NCBI GenBank assembly: GCA_947570265.1
Contig: CANOUR010000016.1
Location: 1-37,292, forward strand
DNA length: 37,292 nt
Direction of reading: 5' to 3'
From: an uncultured Bacteroidales bacterium
GTDB lineage: Bacteria > Bacteroidota > Bacteroidia > Bacteroidales > Muribaculaceae
A model generated the notes under the pieces. That model was given only the letters and a program-made list of their open reading frames with translations, searched no databases and was not told where the DNA came from. Below are positions 31,153-37,292 of the stretch, piece by piece. How positions within the stretch are numbered: the first letter of the stretch is position 1; each line of letters starts with the position of its first letter. Made by a program: the position numbers and the translations under genes.

Positions 31153-32551
31153 AAAAGAGCTTAAATGTCCGGAATGCGGCCACATGTTTCAAGTGTCGCA
31201 GGAAACTTTTGACTCCCTGGCTGTGCAGGTCAGGAATGCAGCCATGGAAGAAGAGCTCGACCGACGCACGGCAGAGATACGCCAGCAACTCGCTGCTGAA
31301 AATGAAATAGCCGCACTGAAACGCATCAGTGAGCACACCGCCGAACTCGATGCCAAAGCCAAATCACTGGCATCGCGCGATGCCGAGATAGCACTGCTCA
31401 AGGAACGTCTGGAAAGTGCGCCACGTCAGGCTCGTCTTGAACTTGAACATGAGCTATCCGACCGCGACCGAAAGCTTGAACTGATGCAACATGAGCTGAA
31501 ATCGATCAGAAGCACACTCGAGGCCGAAAACCGTGTGGCACTTCTCGAACAACGCGAGCGCCAGTCGGAGGAGTTACGTCAGCGCGATGAAGAGATCTCA
31601 CGGCTGAGAGAACGAGTGGACGCCGAGCGAAAGGATGCCGATCTCAGGGTTGCCGACATCAACGCCGCCCATGCCATCGAGCTGACAAAAAAAGATGAGG
31701 CTATCAAATATTATAAAGACCTGAAGACAAGCCTGTCGACCAAGATGCTCGGCGAAACGCTCGAGATACATTGCCAGACAGAATTCGAGCGATATCAGGC
31801 AATGGGAATGTTTCCGGATGCCACATTCCACAAAGACAATGATACATCACCCGGCGGGACAAAAGGTGATTTCATTTTCCGCGATTTCTCTGACGGGAAG
31901 GAATACATATCCATCATGTTCGAGATGAAGAACGAGGCAGACACCACAGCCACCCGCCACAAAAACGAGGATTTCCTTGCCAAACTGCACAAGGATCGCA
32001 CCGAAAAGGGTTGTGAATATGCGGTACTCGTGTCGATGCTCGAACGTCAGAACGACTTCTACAACAACGGCATCGTCAATCTGAGTCACAAATATCCCAA
32101 GATGTACGTTGTCAGGCCGCAATTTTTCATGACCCTGACAGTGCTTCTCTCACAGGCCGCCCGCAAGAGCATAGGAGAAATCCGGGCATTGCAGACCGAG
32201 CTTGAAATAGCACGTGCGCAGTCGATCGACGTGACCAATTTCGAGCGCCGGCGTGATGATTTCGTGCGCACATTCAGCAGCCTTGTCGACGCCCACAGCA
32301 AAAAGCACCAAGAAGCCATGAGTGACATTGACAAGGTGATCGAATCGCTCGAAAAGCAGATCGACAAGCTTCGCAAAATAAAATCGACTTTTGAGACATC
32401 ACAGCAAAAACTCATAAAGGCCAATGAAAACGCCGAGACTAAATTTACGATAAAAAAACTATGCCACGGTAATCCTACGATGCGCGCGAAATTTGAACAA
32501 GCCCGCATTGACGATGTCACCGACCGGACGGATAACGTCGAAAGTTTATGA
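31145..32551 (+). CDS. DUF2130 protein (coiled coil plus nuclease-like domain)
   Basis: 468 residues. The N terminus has a CPECG knuckle (residues 8-12), then a long charged coiled coil (about 30-195). The conserved DUF2130 core follows (about 188-340): YYKDLKTSLSTKMLGETLEI, GDFIFRDFSDG, SIMFEMKNE, KNEDFLAKLHKDR, KGCEYAVLVSMLE and KYPKMYVVRPQFF. The core looks like a PD-(D/E)XK-type fold (E..D..E-x-K seen in GDF and FEMKNE), related to RmuC-like proteins; activity is not proven for the family. A second coiled coil closes the protein. The ATG lies eight bases inside galM, so the two are translationally coupled, although their functions look unrelated. Confidence 0.88.
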   Translation: MSKKELKCPECGHMFQVSQETFDSLAVQVRNAAMEEELDRRTAEIRQQLAAENEIAALKRISEHTAELDAKAKSLASRDAEIALLKERLESAPRQARLELEHELSDRDRKLELMQHELKSIRSTLEAENRVALLEQRERQSEELRQRDEEISRLRERVDAERKDADLRVADINAAHAIELTKKDEAIKYYKDLKTSLSTKMLGETLEIHCQTEFERYQAMGMFPDATFHKDNDTSPGGTKGDFIFRDFSDGKEYISIMFEMKNEADTTATRHKNEDFLAKLHKDRTEKGCEYAVLVSMLERQNDFYNNGIVNLSHKYPKMYVVRPQFFMTLTVLLSQAARKSIGEIRALQTELEIARAQSIDVTNFERRRDDFVRTFSSLVDAHSKKHQEAMSDIDKVIESLEKQIDKLRKIKSTFETSQQKLIKANENAETKFTIKKLCHGNPTMRAKFEQARIDDVTDRTDNVESL

Positions 32552-32636
32552 GCTTTGTCTCAATCGCGACATATAAATAAATAAGCACGTATTCAATAAA
32601 AATCATTACTTTCGTTGTTTAATACAAAAAACATCG

Positions 32637-33080
32637 ATGGATCGCATAAAAGTAAAAATTGTCAACCGCTCGGGACACGAGTTGCCCGCATATGAAACAT
32701 TCTCGTCAGCCGGGATGGATGTAAGAGCCTGTCTTGAAAGCCCGATTACACTTGCTCCGCTGCAGCGCGCACTCATACCCACCGGCCTGCGCATACAGCT
32801 TGAGCACGGATATGAGTGTCAGGTAAGGCCGCGAAGTGGTCTTGCCTTGAAAAAAGGGATAACCGTCCTCAACTCTCCGGGCACCATTGACGCCGATTAC
32901 CGTGGTGAGATAGGTATCATTCTGATCAATCTCAGCGACCAACCGTTTACCATAAACGATGGCGAACGTATAGCTCAACTGGTGGTCACACAATATACGC
33001 GTGTGGAATGGGAAACAGTGAGCCAACTTGATTCGACCGAACGTGGAGACGGAGGCTTCGGTCACACAGGCCTCGTATGA
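32637..33080 (+). CDS. dut: dUTP diphosphatase
   Basis: 147 residues, the usual length of a trimeric dUTPase that converts dUTP to dUMP and pyrophosphate, keeping uracil out of DNA and feeding dTMP synthesis. All motifs are visible: SAGMDVRA (24-31), PRSGLA (65-70), the catalytic [12 protein letters not shown] (81-92), GERIAQLVV (109-117) and the C-terminal P-loop-like [10 protein letters not shown] (136-145). A weak -7-like TACTTTCG lies at 32607-32614. It heads a run with a TPR protein, a DUF4292 lipoprotein and an EnvC-like protein, an order I recall from other Bacteroidales genomes. Confidence 0.95.
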   Translation: MDRIKVKIVNRSGHELPAYETFSSAGMDVRACLESPITLAPLQRALIPTGLRIQLEHGYECQVRPRSGLALKKGITVLNSPGTIDADYRGEIGIILINLSDQPFTINDGERIAQLVVTQYTRVEWETVSQLDSTERGDGGFGHTGLV

Positions 33081-33123
33081 ATCCTCGCATGAAAATTATT
33101 TTAATCGTCAGAAACACTCAAAA

Positions 33124-34875
33124 GTGAAACATCTAAACCGTCAGCATCTGCTCCTCGCCGCAGCCGTTATAATCACAGTCGCCAGCGCATTGGCGGCCAA
33201 GCCGTCGCGATGGGAAACAGAGGCTCGCGGACGCAAAGCCGAATATATATTTCTTGAAGCAGCCAACGCGCAACTCCGCGGTGACGACGCTTCAAACTAT
33301 GAATTGCTGCGCCACGCCTATGAAATCGATTCCGATGATGAAGATGCCGGCAACTCCTATGCCATTTATCTCATCCATCTCGAACGCGACGACTCAACAG
33401 CTGTAAACAAAGGACTCGGATTGATGAAGCGATACTTCGACAACAATCCGTCTGATCTATATTCGGGACTCAACTACGCCCTGCTTTCTCAGAATCTCGG
33501 CAATCCCGACGAAGCATTGCGTGCATTCCGCATTATTCACAGCATGCATCCTGAGCGCACAGGCATAACCTATCGCTATGCTGATGTTCTTGCCCAATCA
33601 GGACGCAACGATGCGATAGACAGCGCTCTGTCGGTCTACGATTCGCTCGAAGTTTCGGAAGGGCCTTCCTTGGAACTGACGTCGGCACGCATGAGAGCGC
33701 TATTCCTGCGGCAAGACACAGCATCAGTCATAAACGAAGCCCGCCGATTGCTGCGGACCGCTCCGATGAGTGTCGAAAACAATCTGTTTCTGGCCAACGT
33801 ATACTCATCATTCAACTCGAACGACTCGGCTCTCGCCTATTTCAACCGAGCATGCGATATTGACACCACCAATGCATTCGCTGTATATTCACGAGCCGGT
33901 TTTTTCCATGAGATTGGTGACAGCGCTGCATTCGACCGTGAAATTTTCAAGGTTCTGAAGATGGACAATCTCGACATGCCTACGAAAATGGAAATAATGC
34001 GAGGCTATATATCAGAACTTTACGGCGACTCGATACAAACACCGCGCATACTCGACCTGTTCAACGCAATGGTGGACATGCACCCTCATGAGAGCGACCT
34101 AAGAGAATTTTACGCAGCATATCTCTTCACAATCGGGCGATATGACAACGCGGCATCACAGCAGGAGAGAGCCCTTGACCTCGAACCGGCCAATGAGCAA
34201 GGCTGGGCACACCTGATCACTATGGACATACGCGCCGAGGAATACAGCCGTGGTCTCACCGCCGCCAACCGCGCAATCCACTTTTTCCCCGAATCAGGAG
34301 AGATCAGAATGATGAAAGGGGGAATATTGGCCGAAATCGACAGCATTGACTCGGCCTTGGAGTGCTTCAAAGAATCTATCGCCCTGACCGATCCATCGGA
34401 ACTCGAGACCCTGTCGAACCTCCACTGTTGGATCGGCGACATCAATTATCAGCAAAATCGCAGAGACAGTGCATTTGTCCACTACCAGATGGCGCTTGAC
34501 CTAAATCCGTTAAATGTGTTGGCTCTCAATAACTGTGCATATTACATGGCTGACGAAGGAATAGATCTCGATAAAGCGCTGACATATATCGAACGTGTCA
34601 TGGATCAGGGTGAGGCAGACGGCGCATGGATCGACACATATGCCTGGGTGTTGTTTAAACTAAAGGAATATGCCAAAGCCCGTGAACAGATAGACCGTTT
34701 GCTCAACATCACACCCGAACCGGAGAGCGAACTGCTACACCATGCCGGCGACATCTATTTCATGGATGGAGATCCCGACAAAGCCCTCGATTTCTGGCAA
34801 CAGGCATTAAAGCTCTCTCCCGATGACGAATTACTGAAAAAGAAGGTGAAGAACAAGTCATATTACTATGAGTGA
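33124..34875 (+). CDS. Exported tetratricopeptide-repeat protein
   Basis: 583 residues with a signal peptide (about 1-23, LLLAAAVIITVASALAA) and then TPR repeats over nearly the whole length (GDDASNYELLRHAYEID, LGNPDEALRAFRIIH, FNSNDSALAYFNRACDIDTT, EEYSRGLTAANRAIHF, NRRDSAFVHYQMALDLNPL, GDPDKALDFWQQALKLSPDD). It is probably a periplasmic or outer-membrane-associated scaffold for its neighbours. I choose the GTG at 33124 because it comes directly before the signal peptide; the only in-frame ATG (33028) would lie inside dut. It follows dut by 43 bases and precedes the DUF4292 gene by 42. Confidence 0.85.
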   Translation: MKHLNRQHLLLAAAVIITVASALAAKPSRWETEARGRKAEYIFLEAANAQLRGDDASNYELLRHAYEIDSDDEDAGNSYAIYLIHLERDDSTAVNKGLGLMKRYFDNNPSDLYSGLNYALLSQNLGNPDEALRAFRIIHSMHPERTGITYRYADVLAQSGRNDAIDSALSVYDSLEVSEGPSLELTSARMRALFLRQDTASVINEARRLLRTAPMSVENNLFLANVYSSFNSNDSALAYFNRACDIDTTNAFAVYSRAGFFHEIGDSAAFDREIFKVLKMDNLDMPTKMEIMRGYISELYGDSIQTPRILDLFNAMVDMHPHESDLREFYAAYLFTIGRYDNAASQQERALDLEPANEQGWAHLITMDIRAEEYSRGLTAANRAIHFFPESGEIRMMKGGILAEIDSIDSALECFKESIALTDPSELETLSNLHCWIGDINYQQNRRDSAFVHYQMALDLNPLNVLALNNCAYYMADEGIDLDKALTYIERVMDQGEADGAWIDTYAWVLFKLKEYAKAREQIDRLLNITPEPESELLHHAGDIYFMDGDPDKALDFWQQALKLSPDDELLKKKVKNKSYYYE

Positions 34876-34917
34876 CATGACATCTCTTCGATATAATAAA
34901 TCAACCACACCACAGCA

Positions 34918-35802
34918 ATGAAAATGAATCAGATCATACGACCCATGCGATTGACAAGCGCATTATTTAGTATAATAATCGCATTTTCGGCATTTTCATG
35001 CAAGACATCAGGGCAGGCCGGTGCAAAATCGACACCGCAATATGCCAGAGTAGCTCCGGCTGAAATGGACTATCGCGCCGGATTCGCAGCTCTGGCATCT
35101 ACATATAATCAATGGGAAGATGTGAAAATGCCTGTGAACATAAAGCTTACATCGCCGGCGTCGATGTCGCTCAGCGGCACTGTAACCATGACGGCCGCAA
35201 AGACGATAAACATCTCTTTGCGCATGCTCGGATTTGAAGTGGCATCGCTGTATGTCGACAATGATTCTGTATTCGCTATATATAAGGTGCATAAGCGATA
35301 TGTTGCTGAGAGCATTCCACAACTTCTGAAAAATTTTCCGGCTACAGTAGGCAACTTGCAGTCACTTTTACTCGGCCGCATTTTTTATCCGGGACTTGAC
35401 ACACCGTATGACATTAACGCATCGATGTTCGAGTATTCAGCGGCAGGAGACACTGATCTGCCAGACGCGGTGGTAATGACTCCAATGATAGATACTGCCG
35501 GAATAGAATGCGCTTTCATCGCTGATGGACAAGTTGTTCCTTCAGTGCTTGCATTCATGGCAATAGTGGCCAACCATCAGGCATCAGCCATCTATTCAAC
35601 GCCACAGCTCACTCCTGCAGGCGCAGTGAGTCCATCATGTGACATAAACGGATCATTAGGAGGCAAAAACATAGCGGCACGCATTTCATGGAACCTCGAC
35701 AAAGCCCAATGGAATACCGGAGCAACAGCAAAACGCCCCAATACGCGAGGCTACACCCGCATTTCCGCCTCATCCCTTCTCAAAACCCTGTCATCACTCT
35801 GA
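34918..35802 (+). CDS. DUF4292 lipoprotein
   Basis: 294 residues. A lipoprotein signal with a hydrophobic stretch ends FSAFSC, making Cys28 the lipidation site. The rest fits DUF4292, a Bacteroidetes family with a LolA/LolB-like look: long amphipathic strands (VNIKLTSPASMSLSGTVTMT, INISLRMLGFEVASLYVDND, VFAIYKVHKRYV) and a helix at IPQLLKNFPATVGNLQSLLL. An outer-membrane lipoprotein or lipid-binding role is an inference from that resemblance. It starts 42 bases after the TPR gene and ends 11 bases before the EnvC-like gene, so it is in the same operon. Confidence 0.82.
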   Translation: MKMNQIIRPMRLTSALFSIIIAFSAFSCKTSGQAGAKSTPQYARVAPAEMDYRAGFAALASTYNQWEDVKMPVNIKLTSPASMSLSGTVTMTAAKTINISLRMLGFEVASLYVDNDSVFAIYKVHKRYVAESIPQLLKNFPATVGNLQSLLLGRIFYPGLDTPYDINASMFEYSAAGDTDLPDAVVMTPMIDTAGIECAFIADGQVVPSVLAFMAIVANHQASAIYSTPQLTPAGAVSPSCDINGSLGGKNIAARISWNLDKAQWNTGATAKRPNTRGYTRISASSLLKTLSSL

Positions 35803-35813
35803 CAATCCAGGCA

Positions 35814-37160
35814 ATGAAACCATTAATAAGACTATTGACCATAGCGTTGATTGCATTGACTGCATGCATTGTCGTGCCAACTGAGTCGCATGCACAGAAT
35901 AAATCGGTGGAAAAGCTGAAAAAAGAGAAGCTTGACGCTGCCCGCCAGATCAAAGAGACCACCAGAAAGCTCAAAAGCAATACCCGCGAGACACGTCGCC
36001 AACTCAACCGTCTGGAGACATTGCGAAGCGACATGAAACGCCAAAACGAAATAATGGCACGTGCCCGTCACTCAGCAGATTCGGTGGATCTCGCAATCAC
36101 ACGTTTGAACGACACAATAGCCCGTATGGATTCGTCACTTGCAGTGTTACGCGATTCATATGGCAAAACGCTAAGACGAATGCAATCCGCAGCTCAACCT
36201 ACTAATGCATTCAGTTTCATATTGTCGGCCGACAACTTCCAGCAGGCATACAGGCGCGTGAGATACCTGCGCCAGTTCACAAAATGGCGTCATCGAAAAG
36301 GTGAACAAGTGAAAAATGCCCAATCACAACTCGCCGAGCGCCGTGACAGACTTGCAGATCTGGGACGAAAAAGACTCGACGCACTACAAAGGCTTGATGT
36401 GGCATCACGTAAGCTGAAATCGCAACAATCAGAGACCGAAACGCTCGTGGCCTCCCTGAAGAAAGAAGAAAGCAATCTTCGAGTCATTCTCAAAGAGAGC
36501 GAAATGCGACGCAAGAAGCTCGACAACGAGATTGACCGCATGATACGTCAGGAACAGGAACGCATCGAGAAACAGCGGCGCGAGGCAGAGGCCAAGGCCA
36601 AAGAGCGCGCCCGACGTGAAGCTGCGGAAAAAACATCAACCACAACATCACCATCGACACAAAAAACACAGACGAACACCCCGTCGAAAACCACAACCAA
36701 ACCACAGCCAAAAACACAGGTGGCTGATCAGGATCGCTCACTCTCAGGCTCGTTCGAAAGCAACAAGGGCAGACTGCTCTTCCCTGTTGCAGGAAACTAC
36801 CGCATTGTGCGCGGATTCGGCAGACAACCACATTCAGAACTGAAACATGTCGAGACCGACAACTCGGGCATAGACATCGAGACATCGAAGGGTGCGTCGG
36901 CCAGAGCCGTGTTCAACGGCACTGTATCTGCCATATTCCGTCAACCAGGTTTCAACACGATAGTCATGGTGCGCCACGGTGAATACATCACTATCTATGC
37001 CGGATTAGGCAATATCTCGGTTAAAAACGGGGAAAAAGTCAAAACCGGCCAGACAATCGGCACTGTAGTGGCTGATCCTGACAACGACAACCGTTCTGTG
37101 CTCCATTTCGAGTTGCGGCATGAACGACAGAAACTGAATCCGACCCATTGGGTGAGATAG
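35814..37160 (+). CDS. EnvC-like protein with degenerate LytM (M23) domain
   Basis: 448 residues: a signal peptide (1-27, ending ESHAQ), a long coiled coil (about 30-270), a Thr/Ser/Lys/Pro-rich linker (273-300) and a C-terminal LytM domain (about 318-448). The M23 zinc site is incomplete: the first His is Asn350 (NSGID, only Asp354 kept), the His of the YxHL motif is Gly397 (YAGL), and the first His of HxH is Val429 (VLHFE, His431 kept). Coiled coil plus dead LytM is the architecture of E. coli EnvC, which switches on cell-wall amidases during division, so I expect an amidase activator rather than a peptidase. I start at the ATG at 35814 with the signal peptide; the longer frame overlaps the DUF4292 gene. 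Confidence 0.87.
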   Translation: MKPLIRLLTIALIALTACIVVPTESHAQNKSVEKLKKEKLDAARQIKETTRKLKSNTRETRRQLNRLETLRSDMKRQNEIMARARHSADSVDLAITRLNDTIARMDSSLAVLRDSYGKTLRRMQSAAQPTNAFSFILSADNFQQAYRRVRYLRQFTKWRHRKGEQVKNAQSQLAERRDRLADLGRKRLDALQRLDVASRKLKSQQSETETLVASLKKEESNLRVILKESEMRRKKLDNEIDRMIRQEQERIEKQRREAEAKAKERARREAAEKTSTTTSPSTQKTQTNTPSKTTTKPQPKTQVADQDRSLSGSFESNKGRLLFPVAGNYRIVRGFGRQPHSELKHVETDNSGIDIETSKGASARAVFNGTVSAIFRQPGFNTIVMVRHGEYITIYAGLGNISVKNGEKVKTGQTIGTVVADPDNDNRSVLHFELRHERQKLNPTHWVR

Positions 37161-37239
37161 GTGACCGCTCAAAATAAAAAGGCAGGAAAACTTCTGATAC
37201 CTAAGTTGATCTTTCATGTGATTATTTTGGCCTAACGCA

Positions 37240-37292
37240 TAAGAAACTGTTTAAAATTTATTTTATCTTGTCTTTGAGAGTCTTGTCAATGT
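37240..37292 (+). mobile_element. Family 1 miniature element, copy 3 (cut by the window end)
   Basis: Starting with TA at 37240-37241, TAAGAAACTGTTTAAAATTT and the following bases to the window end match the left 53 bases of the copies at 4788 and 5720. It lies 80 bases after the EnvC-like gene; the right end is outside the window. Confidence 0.8.

Noticed and set aside
1-37292. CRISPR array, tRNA, rRNA, complete insertion sequence or prophage
   Set aside because: No regularly spaced repeats, no tRNA T-loop with a foldable surround, no rRNA blocks, and no full transposase, integrase or phage structural gene were seen.

Overview
This window most likely comes from a gut Bacteroidales chromosome, probably Muribaculaceae or a close relative. 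The evidence is several promoters of the Bacteroidetes type (TTTG or TTG, about 20 bases, then TAnnTTTG), lipoproteins, a BspA-like leucine-rich-repeat protein with a sorting-tail-like C terminus, PorT-type and Porin_10-type outer-membrane proteins, and glycoside hydrolases of families 97, 29 and 95. The family-level assignment is inference. I see no rRNA, tRNA, CRISPR array, phage or complete insertion sequence.

Layout. Positions 1-7000 look accessory: the start of an unknown gene leaving the left edge, an AT-richer pair (BspA-like surface protein and lipoprotein), a remnant that may be a second copy of the 3' end of the left-edge gene, and two acetyltransferase (GNAT) genes separated exactly by a composite miniature transposable element. 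Positions 6883-9789 (minus strand) hold a small membrane protein, a PstS-like lipoprotein and a TPR protein. Positions 9976-11546 (minus) hold a class V aminotransferase and a TagD-like cytidylyltransferase with overlapping start and stop codons. Positions 11731-17066 (plus) are a tight envelope operon: a LysM plus periplasmic-binding-like protein, a PorT-like barrel, a Porin_10-like porin and an anchored solute-binding protein. Positions 17137-31152 are dominated by carbohydrate metabolism (GH97, GH29, GH95, aldose 1-epimerase), mixed with a Ca2+ P-type ATPase, a short SPFH-tail-like membrane protein, a flavodoxin/ferredoxin protein, a YitT/YczE-like membrane protein and a nitroreductase. Positions 31145-37160 (plus) hold a DUF2130 protein followed by dut, a TPR protein, a DUF4292 lipoprotein and an EnvC-like degenerate LytM protein, which I take to be a conserved housekeeping and cell-wall cluster.

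The most unusual signal is two families of small dispersed repeats with terminal inverted repeats flanked by TA. Family 1 (about 166 bp) occurs at 4788-4953, 5720-5885 and, cut by the window edge, from 37240. Family 2 occurs at 5703-5964, with a family 1 copy nested in it, and at 22180-22389. Both family 2 copies end exactly on or against a start codon, so they form the entire immediate 5' leader of an acetyltransferase gene and of the Ca2+ ATPase gene. The 22180 copy also carries a 24-codon open frame that resembles the beginning of an IS630-type transposase, which suggests these are IS630-like MITEs acting as mobile 5' leaders.

A second pattern is near-leaderless transcription. Good promoter matches lie so close to the start codons of the aminotransferase, flavodoxin/ferredoxin and GH95 genes that their mRNAs should carry leaders of only about 0-5 bases.
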